From JAHEJX01 sp041605955 (GTDB lineage Bacteria > Actinomycetota > Acidimicrobiia > Spongiisociales > UBA5794): 64,000 bases of DNA. The DNA is taken from the NCBI GenBank assembly GCA_041605955.1, contig JBFIXI010000007.1:36819-100818 (forward strand). Reading direction: 5' to 3'. The stretch's first letter is position 1, and each line of letters opens with the position of its first letter. Shown here in pieces: positions 1-8,903 of this stretch. Made by a program: the position numbers and the translations under genes. Below the pieces are notes generated by a model, which ran no database searches, was not told the DNA's origin, and was given only the letters and a program-made list of their open reading frames with translations.

Positions 1-83
1 TCTCGAAGCGAGCATCCACCATGACCATCCGATCGTCCGATCGGTACGACATCCAGGTCTCGGTCACGGATTCCCCACCACTG
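1..83. other. left edge, no gene recognised
   Basis: These bases lie downstream of the minus-strand GMC oxidoreductase stop codon. Short open frames run through on both strands, but none shows a recognisable motif or a start signal, so I see nothing to annotate. Confidence 0.5.
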
Positions 84-2066
84 CTACGGGGCCAAACGGG
101 CGGCGAGCGTCGCCGCCCCGCGGTGGGCGATCGTCTGGATAGAGATCATCGGGTTCACGCCGCTGGAAGCGGGGAACGTAGCTGCATCGAGCACGAAGAG
201 ATTGGGCGTGGTGTGTACCTCGTTGTCGCCATCGACCACTGAGGTCTTCGGGTTCGCGCCCATCCGTGCGGTGCCCATTTGATGCCACGAGCCCAAGCTG
301 AACTGCCCGGGGCCATAGCCCGCCGCGTCCACCCGCATCATGAAGTCCTCGACGGTCTCGCTTCCCCGTGGGCTCCAGACCACTTGGGACGACTGGGGCG
401 TCATGATCTCGGTAGCCCCTGCAGCCGCCAGCACCTGAGCGGCGCGCATGGTCCCGGTGCGGAGGTGACCGATATCGTGGCGGTTGAGCCGATACCTCCA
501 CACCGGCCGGCCGCGGCGGTCCACCCTGACCCGCCCAGCAGAGGTGTCGCGCACGATCACTCCCACGAGGTTCTTGCGGCGGTAGCGAGTGATGAGCGAC
601 TTGAACTGAGCGCCCGAGTTCCATGGACTGAGCACCCCGAGAAAGACCGGATGTATGGGCGCCGTCTCGAACTTGACCCCGTAGCCGTTGCCATCGAGAT
701 CGGTGAATTGGTCCGAGTAGAGGGCCTGCATGATGCCCGCCCACGGCTCGAAGGTCTGCTCGAAGTCGCCCCAGATGGGCGTAGCCGGGTGCAGGCGGAG
801 ATGTCGGCCGACGGCGGGCCCACCCACCCCACTCCGCAGCAGGATGGCGGGCGTATTCAGCGAGCCGGCCGCGAGGACGACCGCCCGCGACCGTACTCTG
901 ACGTGATGCGGGCCGACCCATGCCTCGATCCCGGTGGCCACTCCCGCCACCGTTGTAACCTTGTCGACCGCGGCGTCTACCACGATACGGGCGCCGTCGT
1001 CGTGAGCCGTCTGCAGATACGTCAGCAGCGTCGACTGTTTGGCGGACCGACGGCACCCCATCGTGCAGTATCCGCACGAGTCCGGGTCGCAACCGGCGAC
1101 ATTGCGCGGCATCGCGGCGACGTGCCACCCGAGGTCGCGGAGCCCCTTCTCCATCGCTGCGTCGCGATGAGACGGCTCGTTGTGATGCTGATTGATGCCG
1201 AGCCTGCCGTGCACCGCTTCAGAGGCGGCGGCGAAGTCGGCGCCGGTGAAGACACCGCGCAGCCCTGAAACCTCGTCCCACTCTTGGCGTATCGAGTCCG
1301 GGGTGGCGAATGAGGTCGTGTAATTGACCACGGTTCCTCCGCCCAGCGTCGATCCGGCCACGATGTTGACGCCGCCGTCGCTCGTGGTCGACTGCAGTCC
1401 GTCCAGATACATGGCGCGGTATGCCTCGGACTCGTAATGGGTGAAGTCGGCCTCGTTGTGGTAGCCGCCCTTCTCGAGGACTACGACGTCTAGGCCGCGC
1501 GAGGCGAGCACTGCCGCAGCCACTCCGCCTCCGGCTCCCGAGCCGACGACTACGACATCGCAATCGAGGGTCACATCCCCGGAAATCACCAGCGGTTGAA
1601 TGGGCTTGGCAACCTGCGGTGCTGGCGCGTCCGGCCCGGGATAGCCCATCGCCACCCACGCCAACGGGGTCGGCTCCGAGGAGTCGGCGGCCAGGGAAGC
1701 GAGGCAAACCAGTCGCTTCAAGCCTGAGTACACCTGCCGAGCCTGCACCAGGGGAGAACGCGCCATCATGCGCAGCGCCTGCCTTCTCTCCGATTCGTCG
1801 AGATCCGTCAACGCGGCGAACTTGCGATAGAGGATTAGACCGCCCGCCCGGGTTCCCAACAGGGTCAGGGCGCGGCCCAGGTCCTGGGCAATCCGTTCGT
1901 CCGGCATGGCCGCCAGGATCTGCTGCAGCCGGCTGGGCAGGCCGAGGCCGTCGATCGTGTTGATCTCGAATTCCGTTTCTCCCGCCACCGCGGGGAGCAT
2001 GGCGGATGCAAACGCCAACAGCGTTGCGAATTGGCCCGGACTGAGCGAGGCGTCATAGGAGGTCAT
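84..2066 (-). CDS. GMC-family FAD oxidoreductase, long-chain alcohol oxidase-like
   Basis: A 660-residue flavoprotein expected to oxidise an alcohol group with FAD. An N-terminal helical region of about 165 residues precedes the dinucleotide-binding glycine motif (VVVVGSGAGGG, about residue 175). A Cys-rich stretch in the middle (C-DPDS-C-GY-C-TMG-C followed by KQS) resembles the cysteine cluster of long-chain fatty alcohol oxidases. The C-terminus carries the GMC_oxred_C signature (GTARMG, then PASSGVNPMISIQTIAHR). I chose the ATG at 2066 over the longer frame because TACCGT lies 8 bases upstream and the extension would run into the divergent glycosyltransferase promoter. Family assignment is firm; the substrate (fatty alcohol, sterol or sugar) is inference. 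Confidence 0.85.
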   Translation of the reverse strand: MTSYDASLSPGQFATLLAFASAMLPAVAGETEFEINTIDGLGLPSRLQQILAAMPDERIAQDLGRALTLLGTRAGGLILYRKFAALTDLDESERRQALRMMARSPLVQARQVYSGLKRLVCLASLAADSSEPTPLAWVAMGYPGPDAPAPQVAKPIQPLVISGDVTLDCDVVVVGSGAGGGVAAAVLASRGLDVVVLEKGGYHNEADFTHYESEAYRAMYLDGLQSTTSDGGVNIVAGSTLGGGTVVNYTTSFATPDSIRQEWDEVSGLRGVFTGADFAAASEAVHGRLGINQHHNEPSHRDAAMEKGLRDLGWHVAAMPRNVAGCDPDSCGYCTMGCRRSAKQSTLLTYLQTAHDDGARIVVDAAVDKVTTVAGVATGIEAWVGPHHVRVRSRAVVLAAGSLNTPAILLRSGVGGPAVGRHLRLHPATPIWGDFEQTFEPWAGIMQALYSDQFTDLDGNGYGVKFETAPIHPVFLGVLSPWNSGAQFKSLITRYRRKNLVGVIVRDTSAGRVRVDRRGRPVWRYRLNRHDIGHLRTGTMRAAQVLAAAGATEIMTPQSSQVVWSPRGSETVEDFMMRVDAAGYGPGQFSLGSWHQMGTARMGANPKTSVVDGDNEVHTTPNLFVLDAATFPASSGVNPMISIQTIAHRGAATLAARLAP

Positions 2067-2074
2067 GGCGTTGA

Positions 2075-2080
2075 ACGGTA
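2075..2080 (-). promoter_or_regulatory. -10 element of the GMC oxidoreductase gene
   Basis: TACCGT on the minus strand ends 8 bases before the ATG at 2066, so transcription would begin at or within two bases of the start codon. Confidence 0.45.
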
Positions 2081-2148
2081 CTCCTTGCCGTGGGGGCCCG
2101 TCATCTCGATCGAATATCCGAGGAGACTCATGCATCCCGCTCGCGGCC

Positions 2149-2154
2149 TAGCCT
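2149..2154 (+). promoter_or_regulatory. -10 element of the glycosyltransferase pair
   Basis: TAGCCT ends 8 bases before the ATG at 2163. It favours that ATG over the in-frame upstream starts, which would overlap the divergent GMC gene. Confidence 0.5.
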
Positions 2155-2162
2155 GCGGAGCC

Positions 2163-3179
2163 ATGTCTGGGGAGCCATCTCTCAGCCCGCCCGAGGTGTC
2201 CGTGGTGATCCCGGTGCGCAACGAGGAGTCGACGATCGCCAACGCGATTCGTAGTGCGCTGGGACAGACCGGGGCGCCACCGCTGGAGGTCATCGTTGCC
2301 GACGGTGACAGCACCGACGGGACTCGGGCGGTTGTCTCGGCATTGGCCCACGACGACCATCGGGTGAGGCTGATGAGCAATCCGGCTTCCCACATACCGA
2401 GCGGGCTCAATGCGGCGATCCGGGCCGCTCGCGGGGACGTGATCGTGCGCTGCGACGCCCACTCCGTGCTGCCGTCGGGGTACATAGCGAGCGCGCTGCG
2501 GCTCCTCGAGAAGACCGGCGCCGACGTGGTCGGTGGCATACAGCGGGCGGTCGGGCGGACGTGGTGGCAACGAGCGACTGCGATAGGGATGACGACGCCG
2601 CTTGGAGTGGGTGACGCCCGTTTTCACACCGGCGGCCCGCCGGGACCGGTCGACACCGTCTATCTAGGGGTATTCCGGCGAGCCGCGCTGGAGCGCTCCG
2701 GACTATTTGATGAGTCACTGCACCGCAATGAGGACTACGAGCTCAACTACCGCATCCGCCGGGACGGGGGAGTGGTCTACTTCCACCCCGACCTCGAGGT
2801 CGAGTATGCCCCGCGCCGCAACCTGCTGGCGCTGGCCGGTCAGTATCGCCATTACGGGGCATGGAAGCGACTAGTGCTGCGCCGGTTCCCGGAATCATTG
2901 CGGTGGCGTCAACTGGCAGCCCCGCTGCTGGTGGTCGGGTTCGTTGTCTCGCTGATCCTGTTGGTGTTCGGCCAGGCACGGCTGGCGTCGTTGATTCCCG
3001 GCGGATACCTTGCGGCCATCCTGCTGACGAGCCTCGTGGAGCTGATCCGCAGGCGCGATTCGGCAGCATTGGCGCTCCCGCTGGTGCTGCCGACCATGCA
3101 CCTCAGTTGGGCTTTCGGGTTCATGACCTCCGATTTGCAGGATCCGGGCCCGTCCGTCGCCCGGCTCGATCCCCGCTGA
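2163..3179 (+). CDS. family 2 glycosyltransferase with C-terminal membrane segments (ExoA-like)
   Basis: A 338-residue inverting glycosyltransferase with a GT-A fold. The N-terminus reads VSVVIPVRNEES, the nucleotide-binding start typical of GT2, followed by ADGDSTDGT and the acceptor-side motif RNEDYELNYRIR. Residues after about 255 form two or three hydrophobic helices, as in ExoA-type enzymes that extend membrane-linked sugars at the cytoplasmic face. Its stop codon shares one base with the start of the next glycosyltransferase (TGATG), so the two are translationally coupled and probably act on the same glycan. The donor sugar cannot be read from the sequence. Confidence 0.85.
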   Translation: MSGEPSLSPPEVSVVIPVRNEESTIANAIRSALGQTGAPPLEVIVADGDSTDGTRAVVSALAHDDHRVRLMSNPASHIPSGLNAAIRAARGDVIVRCDAHSVLPSGYIASALRLLEKTGADVVGGIQRAVGRTWWQRATAIGMTTPLGVGDARFHTGGPPGPVDTVYLGVFRRAALERSGLFDESLHRNEDYELNYRIRRDGGVVYFHPDLEVEYAPRRNLLALAGQYRHYGAWKRLVLRRFPESLRWRQLAAPLLVVGFVVSLILLVFGQARLASLIPGGYLAAILLTSLVELIRRRDSAALALPLVLPTMHLSWAFGFMTSDLQDPGPSVARLDPR

Positions 3180-4036
3180 TGGAGGCTTCCTTCGTCCTGC
3201 TCACTCAGGGAGATCGCACTGCGGAGTTGCGACGGGCGATCGAGTCGATCCAGGCCCAAGAAGGTATCTCCGCCGAGATCGTGGTGATCTCCAACGGGGC
3301 CGGTGAGATCGAGGTGCCGGATGGAGTGAAGCTGTTTGTGTCACGGGAGAATCTGGGGATTCCCGGGGGGCGCAACCTCGGGGCGGCCGACAGCCATCAC
3401 GACATCATCTTCTTCCTCGACGACGATGCATGGTTCGTCGAGCGGGATGCCGCCCGGCGGGTGCTGGCGGCGTTTGCCATTGACCGGGAGCTGGGCATCG
3501 TCAGCTTTCGTATCGCCGATCCGGTGTCGGGCGAGAGTGAGCGCCGCCACGTGCCGCGGTTGGGCGCGGTCGACCCGGCGCGTAGCGGGCAGGTGACCAC
3601 ATTTCTCGGAGGGGCGTGCGCGATTCGTCGCACGGTCTTCGAACGGTGTGGCGCCTACCCGAAGCGTTTCCACTATTCCCATGAGGAGTCCGATCTGGCT
3701 TGGCGGGCGATCGACGCTGGTTTCACCATCGTCTACCGGGGCGACGTTCTCGTTATGCATCCCGCGGCACCCCCGACGCGTCACTCCGACTATCACTTCT
3801 GGTCGACCCGCAATCGCGTCTGGCTGGCGCGGCGCCGGCTGCCGTGGCTCCTCGCGCTGCCACATGTGGCGATTCATACGCTGCGCTCTTTGCTCCGCGC
3901 GGGGTCGCCCGCCAACCGGCGCCGGGTCTGGAGAGGCTGGCGGGCAGGTTGGACGGAACCTGCCGGCGAGCGGGCGCCCATCAGTTGGCGGACGGCGTGG
4001 CGACTGACCCGCATGGGGCGCCCGCCGCTCATCTGA
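3179..4036 (+). CDS. family 2 glycosyltransferase, rhamnosyltransferase-like
   Basis: A 285-residue GT2 enzyme. The N-terminus (SFVLLTQGDR, then LRRAIESI) is the usual first strand and helix. IPGGRNLGA and the metal-binding IFFLDDDAWF follow, and SHEESDLAWRA is the likely catalytic-base region. The C-terminal 80 residues are rich in Arg and Trp and may lie against the membrane. The start was chosen at the ATG overlapping the previous stop. A surface polysaccharide or glycolipid is the likely product, but no other polysaccharide genes are adjacent. Confidence 0.83.
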   Translation: MEASFVLLTQGDRTAELRRAIESIQAQEGISAEIVVISNGAGEIEVPDGVKLFVSRENLGIPGGRNLGAADSHHDIIFFLDDDAWFVERDAARRVLAAFAIDRELGIVSFRIADPVSGESERRHVPRLGAVDPARSGQVTTFLGGACAIRRTVFERCGAYPKRFHYSHEESDLAWRAIDAGFTIVYRGDVLVMHPAAPPTRHSDYHFWSTRNRVWLARRRLPWLLALPHVAIHTLRSLLRAGSPANRRRVWRGWRAGWTEPAGERAPISWRTAWRLTRMGRPPLI

Positions 4037-4137
4037 CCGGGGGCTTGGGGCGGGTTTCATTCGCCCTTAGGGCCAGAGTCACATAGGGTTCCCTACAGTC
4101 GAAGCTCTACCGCACCGATTGAGCTTGGGGAGTGCTC

Positions 4138-7100
4138 ATGAGGATCGATTACCGATCACACCGGCTGGCTTTGCTGACAGCAGTCGCTCTGGCGTTTGCA
4201 GTCGCACCTTCGCTGGCGCGCGCCGACGACGAACTCCGCCGGGCACACATCGACGGCCACGAGCACGGCGAGGAAGAGCAGTACATGCTCGATGCCGCCT
4301 CGTCGTCTCCAGGAGCTACGTTCTTCAACGAGTCCTCGGGGTGCGGGGCGCCCAACGGGGCCAAGACCCCGGCCACCACTACCGACTCGCTACCGAACCG
4401 GGGGATCCCGGCCAACCACCAGGTCCGGGGTCCGTGGGCCGACTTCTACGGGCGCGACTACGGCGATGTGAGCCGCTCGATGGTGGAGTGGACCGTTCCC
4501 ATGAGTGGTGGACGGACTGTCCTTGTCCACGAGCGGGCTTATCCCGCGTTTCAGCGGGTGACCGAGAACCTGGCCGCCCGGGCGGCGGAAGGCAAGCACT
4601 ACGAGGTGCGTATCGCCGCCACGTGGGTGTGGCGGCGCATCGGGGGCAGCTACCGGATGTCGACGCACGCCTTCGGCACGACGATCGACATCAACTGGGA
4701 CACCAACCCGTACCGAGCAGACAACGAGCTGATAACCGACATGCCGGCCTGGTTCGTCCAGGCGTGGCGCGACGCCGGATTCTGTTGGGGCGGCGACTGG
4801 CTCTACATCAAGGACACGATGCACTTCTCGTGGATGGGGCCGGGGGCCATGGAGGACTACGGGGACCTTCCCAAGCCCTACTCGCCCAACACCGCCAAAG
4901 CAGCGTTCACCGACGAGGCCTACTCCAGCTGGAGTGGATTCTCCACCGCAGGCGGCGCCCGGTTGGTCATCGCCGATGTCAACGGAGACGGAGCTCCGGA
5001 CCTGGTGCGGCTGCGCGATCACGGTGCCGACGGTGTCCAACTGTCGTTTGCCCGGTCCTCGATGAACTTCCGACGCTGCAGCACCACCTCGTTCACGGCC
5101 CATGGTGCCCGAGGTGCCGATCGATATATCGTCGCCGACTACGACGGCGACTCCCGTCCCGACCTGTGGACATTGCGCACCGGCGGCTCGACGCTGCTGA
5201 TCGAGGTCTTCACTTACGCCAGTGGATACCGCGAGTCGACCCAAGTCACCACCGGCGCCGCATCGCGGCTCCGCGCCTCCTACCTGGTCGGCGACTACGA
5301 CCGAGACGGCAAGGGCGACCTGTACGTGGTCACCCCGGGCGCCGATACCCGCGTGGAGATCTGGAGCGGGGCAGCCGGCTACGCCACGCGGATCGTTGAC
5401 GGGACGTCCGGCCTGGATACCCGCGGATCATGGCAATTCTCGATTGGCGATGACGACGTCGACGGGCGGGACGACGTCGTGGCGATCGATGCCGAGGGCT
5501 CGGTCCGACTGCGGACGCTGCTGGCGAAGGAGGGCTTCACCGGCTCTCCGGTCAATTCGTCCACAGGAGCGACCGCCGAAGCCGGCGATCACTTCGCGAT
5601 GGGGGATCTCGACGGGGACGGCCGCCCCGATCTGTGGCAGATCGACGCCGCCGGCCGCGTCACGGTGCGCCGCGGAGGCAACTCGACGCTACCCGTCGCC
5701 TACTGGTACCAAACCCCGGGTTGGCGATGCGGAGGGCTGTCGCCGGCAGATCCTTGGGACTTCGACGGCAACTCCTTCCACGATATGGCCGTGGGGTCGC
5801 CGCTCGAGGACATCGACGATCTCCGCGATGCGGGTGCGCTCAACGTCGTCTACGGCACCAAAGACGGTCCGGTCGTGGTCGATGACGACCTGTTCTATCA
5901 GCATCTGGACGCGATCGAAGGCGTGTCCGAACGGGGGGACCGCTTCGGGGGCACGACCGCGTCCGGCGACTTCGACCACGATGGAAACGCTGATCTCGCC
6001 GTGGCCGCCCCCCGAGACGATGTCGGTCCGGTCGTCAACGGCGGTCTCGTCAACATCATCATGGGGCGACGCCACGGGCTCGACGCCGCAGACGGCCAGC
6101 TCTGGCACAGAGATATCGCCGGCGTGCAAGCGGCCGCCGGGACCGGTGATCGGTTCGGGGCCGCCATGGTATCCGCCGATTTCAACCGGGACGGCTTCTT
6201 CGATCTCGCAATCGGCGTGCCGGGTGACGAGGTCGGCGGCGCCCCCGGCGCCGGGTCCGTGTCAGTGCTCTACGGAAGCAAGCGTGGTCTGACGGCGGCA
6301 GCCGACCAGGTCTGGCATCAGGACGTCGCCGGCATTCTCGGCACGGCCGGGCGCAGTGATCGCTTCGGAGCTGCCCTGGCTGCGGGTGACTTCGATCGGG
6401 ACGGCTACGCCGATCTCGTGGTAGGGGCTCCCGGTGACGTCGTCGGTGGCGCCGCGGAAGCGGGCCAAATCCACGTCATCTACGGGTCGCCGGAGGGACT
6501 GGCCGCCGCCGGCAACGCCCGATTCCATCAAGACAGCAGCGGAATGCTCGAGGTCGCCGGGACCGGCGACGAGTTTGGCTCCAGCCTGGCGGTGGCAGAC
6601 TTCGACGGCGACGGATACAGCGATGTTGCCGTCGGGGTGCCCCGCGAAGACGATGGATCCAAGAAGTCGATAGGCAAGGTTCAGATCATCTTCGGCTCGG
6701 CTGCCGGCCTCACCGCTGCCGGGAACGAGCTGTGGAGCCAGGACAGCACGGGCGTCGCTTCCAGAGCGCAGGCCGGCGATCGGTTCGGTGCTGCACTGGC
6801 CGCAGCCGATTTCGACGACGACGGATTCGGGGATCTCGCCATCGGTGTTCCCCATGAAGACTTCGCCGGCGCGCGCAACACCGGTGCTATCAACGTGCTG
6901 TACGGCCGTCGCAGCGGGCTGCATGCTCGACCGGGGAACTTCCTCAGCCAGGGCCGAGGTGGGCTGGTCGGGACCGCCGAGGTCGGAGACAGGTTCGGCG
7001 CCAGCCTGCGGGCCGTCGATGTCGATGGTTCCGGCCGGTGGGATCTGTTGGCCGGTCTCCCGGGCGAAGACCTGGCCGCCGTCGATGCCGGGGCGGCCAT

Positions 7101-7215
7101 CTTGATCATGGGGTCCGCGGCCGGCCTCAAGCTGGAGAACAGCTCCGTGTGGCACCAAGACACCCCGGGCATCGCCGGGACCGTTGAGGCCGGTGACGGG
7201 TTTGGGAAGCTGTGA
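4138..7215 (+). CDS. secreted M15-type carboxypeptidase domain fused to FG-GAP beta-propellers
   Basis: A 1025-residue exported protein. A signal peptide ends at about residue 28 (SLARA before DDE). The next domain has the zinc ligand pattern of M15 D-Ala-D-Ala carboxypeptidases: His177 and Asp184 in STHAFGTTIDIN, and His229 in DTMHFSW. Five VCBS-like calcium motifs follow (DVNGDGAPD, DYDGDSRPD, DYDRDGKGD, DDDVDGRDD, DLDGDGRPD), then seven integrin-type FG-GAP blades (for example DFDHDGNADLAVAAP and DFNRDGFFDLAIGVP), enough for one closed seven-bladed propeller. The ATG at 4138 has GGGGAG a few bases upstream, and I preferred it to the GTG two codons earlier. It probably trims cell-wall peptides outside the cell while the propellers bind a partner or calcium. 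Catalysis is inferred from the ligands. Confidence 0.8.
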   Translation: MRIDYRSHRLALLTAVALAFAVAPSLARADDELRRAHIDGHEHGEEEQYMLDAASSSPGATFFNESSGCGAPNGAKTPATTTDSLPNRGIPANHQVRGPWADFYGRDYGDVSRSMVEWTVPMSGGRTVLVHERAYPAFQRVTENLAARAAEGKHYEVRIAATWVWRRIGGSYRMSTHAFGTTIDINWDTNPYRADNELITDMPAWFVQAWRDAGFCWGGDWLYIKDTMHFSWMGPGAMEDYGDLPKPYSPNTAKAAFTDEAYSSWSGFSTAGGARLVIADVNGDGAPDLVRLRDHGADGVQLSFARSSMNFRRCSTTSFTAHGARGADRYIVADYDGDSRPDLWTLRTGGSTLLIEVFTYASGYRESTQVTTGAASRLRASYLVGDYDRDGKGDLYVVTPGADTRVEIWSGAAGYATRIVDGTSGLDTRGSWQFSIGDDDVDGRDDVVAIDAEGSVRLRTLLAKEGFTGSPVNSSTGATAEAGDHFAMGDLDGDGRPDLWQIDAAGRVTVRRGGNSTLPVAYWYQTPGWRCGGLSPADPWDFDGNSFHDMAVGSPLEDIDDLRDAGALNVVYGTKDGPVVVDDDLFYQHLDAIEGVSERGDRFGGTTASGDFDHDGNADLAVAAPRDDVGPVVNGGLVNIIMGRRHGLDAADGQLWHRDIAGVQAAAGTGDRFGAAMVSADFNRDGFFDLAIGVPGDEVGGAPGAGSVSVLYGSKRGLTAAADQVWHQDVAGILGTAGRSDRFGAALAAGDFDRDGYADLVVGAPGDVVGGAAEAGQIHVIYGSPEGLAAAGNARFHQDSSGMLEVAGTGDEFGSSLAVADFDGDGYSDVAVGVPREDDGSKKSIGKVQIIFGSAAGLTAAGNELWSQDSTGVASRAQAGDRFGAALAAADFDDDGFGDLAIGVPHEDFAGARNTGAINVLYGRRSGLHARPGNFLSQGRGGLVGTAEVGDRFGASLRAVDVDGSGRWDLLAGLPGEDLAAVDAGAAILIMGSAAGLKLENSSVWHQDTPGIAGTVEAGDGFGKL

Positions 7216-7242
7216 GGCCCGACAACCGCGCCCTCTGATGGC

Positions 7243-7875
7243 CTACGGAGCCAGCCGCATCACCGACCAGCCATCACCCTGGCGGGTGTACTCCAGTCGG
7301 TCGTGCATCCGGTTCTCTCTCCCTTGCCAGAACTCGATCCGATCGGGTAACAAGCGGTAGCCCCCCCAGTGGTCGGGTCGAGGAATCGGTCCGGCATGTT
7401 CGTCGGCGACGGCGGCGAAGGCTGCTTCCAGCTCTTCGCGGCTGGCAAGCGGCGTGGATTGCCGTGAGGCGGTGGCGGCAATCTGGGCGCCGCGGGGCCG
7501 GGTGGAGAAGTACTCATCGGACTCGTCCACACTCACCTTGGAGACTGCGCCCGAGGCGCGGATTTGGCGGTGGATGTTCAGCCACGTGAAATTCACCGCC
7601 GCCCTGTCGTTGGCCACGAGGTCCCGCGCCTTGGCAGAGCCGTAATTCGTGAAGAAGACGAGCCCGTGGTCGACCCCTTTCAATAGCACGCTACGAACAG
7701 AGGGGGCTCCGCTGGCGTTGACGGTGGCCAAACACATCGCATTGGATTGCGGCTCGCCGGCCTCATGCGCCTGTTGCACCCATGCCGCTATCGCCGCCAG
7801 TGGATCTTCACCGATCGCCGCCGGAGACAATGGCTCACCCGCGTAATCCTGCCGGGATATCGAAATATCGGCCAT
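7243..7875 (-). CDS. pdxH: pyridoxamine/pyridoxine 5'-phosphate oxidase
   Basis: A 210-residue FMN enzyme that oxidises pyridoxine or pyridoxamine 5'-phosphate to pyridoxal phosphate. Family landmarks are present: SVRSVLLKGVD and FFTNYGSAKARDL in the FMN-binding half, NFTWLNIHRQIRASG, YFSTRPRGAQIAATAS, and the C-terminal DHWGGYRLLPDRIEFWQGRENRMHDRLEY that closes the active site. Length is normal. It begins 17 bases after korB and is probably the last gene of a korA-korB-pdxH transcript. PLP made here would serve the aminotransferase and desulfurase encoded further along. Confidence 0.95.
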   Translation of the reverse strand: MADISISRQDYAGEPLSPAAIGEDPLAAIAAWVQQAHEAGEPQSNAMCLATVNASGAPSVRSVLLKGVDHGLVFFTNYGSAKARDLVANDRAAVNFTWLNIHRQIRASGAVSKVSVDESDEYFSTRPRGAQIAATASRQSTPLASREELEAAFAAVADEHAGPIPRPDHWGGYRLLPDRIEFWQGRENRMHDRLEYTRQGDGWSVMRLAP

Positions 7876-7892
7876 GGCGGTGTGGGACGTCC

Positions 7893-8903
7893 TCAGTCGA
7901 CCATCCAGGTGCCGCCGCTGCGGATCAGCTCGCGCAGCTCACCGGGACCCTTCTTCGCCTGAGCTTCGACCAGCTGCTGCTGGACCAGATCCTCATAAGT
8001 GGGTCGGGACACCTGCCGGAAGATGCCAATGGGAGTGGGCCCATAGGGACCATGCGAGAGCCGGCTGAGCGCAAACGCGGCGCTCGGATTCGGATTGGTC
8101 GGGTCGTGGACATGGATGGCGGCATCCCCGACATCGCTGACGGCGACGATCCGCGCTCCGGAGCCGTCGACGATGACTCCGTTCTCGTTGTCGGCCCCGA
8201 ATCGCACCGGCTGCCCCGGGACGAGGGGGATGCGATTCCTGTCCCGCTCCTCCCGTCCCGTCAGTTGAATGAAGGCCTTGTCGTTGAAGACGTTGCAGTT
8301 CTGGTAGATCTCGATGAGGGACGCCCCGTGGTGCTCGTAGGCGGCCTGCAGCATCTGGGTGGTGTGGGTGCGGTCCATGTCGATAGTGCGAGCCACGAAG
8401 GTCGCTTCAGTTGCGATCGCCAAGCTGATCGGGTTGAACGGTTGATCGACCGACCCCATGGGGCTCGTCTTGGTCCGCTTGCCCATTTCGCTGGTGGGGG
8501 AGTACTGACCCTTGGTCAGGCCATATATCTGGTTGTTGAACAGCAGCACTTTGATGTTGACGTTGCGCCGCATGGCATGGATCAAGTGGTTGCCGCCTAT
8601 CGACAGGGCGTCGCCGTCGCCGGTCACCACCCACACGGTCAGGTCGGGATTGGCGGTCGCTACGCCGGTCGCGATTGCCGGGGCCCGGCCGTGGATCGAG
8701 TGCATTCCATAGGTGTCGACGTAGTAGGGAAAGCGGGCGGCGCATCCGATGCCCGAGATGAAGACATGGTTTTGTCTGGGCACGTCGATAGTCGCCAGGA
8801 AGTTCTGCACGGCGGCCAAGATCGTGTAATCGCCGCAACCCGGACACCAGCGAACCTCCTGGTCGCTTTGGAAGTCTTTACGCTCGTACTGGGTCTCGGT
8901 CAT
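7893..8903 (-). CDS. korB: 2-oxoacid:ferredoxin oxidoreductase beta subunit
   Basis: A 336-residue TPP-binding subunit of 2-oxoglutarate (or related 2-oxoacid) ferredoxin oxidoreductase. An N-terminal WCPGCGDY motif (Cys20 and Cys23) is followed by GIGCAARFPYY, the GDGDALSIGGNH thiamine-diphosphate/Mg2+ motif and YGLTKGQYSPTS. The start ATG overlaps the korA stop by four bases, the usual arrangement for this complex. The pair would convert 2-oxoglutarate to succinyl-CoA and reduce ferredoxin. Substrate specificity is inferred from similarity to actinobacterial KorAB, not proven. Confidence 0.92.
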   Translation of the reverse strand: MTETQYERKDFQSDQEVRWCPGCGDYTILAAVQNFLATIDVPRQNHVFISGIGCAARFPYYVDTYGMHSIHGRAPAIATGVATANPDLTVWVVTGDGDALSIGGNHLIHAMRRNVNIKVLLFNNQIYGLTKGQYSPTSEMGKRTKTSPMGSVDQPFNPISLAIATEATFVARTIDMDRTHTTQMLQAAYEHHGASLIEIYQNCNVFNDKAFIQLTGREERDRNRIPLVPGQPVRFGADNENGVIVDGSGARIVAVSDVGDAAIHVHDPTNPNPSAAFALSRLSHGPYGPTPIGIFRQVSRPTYEDLVQQQLVEAQAKKGPGELRELIRSGGTWMVD

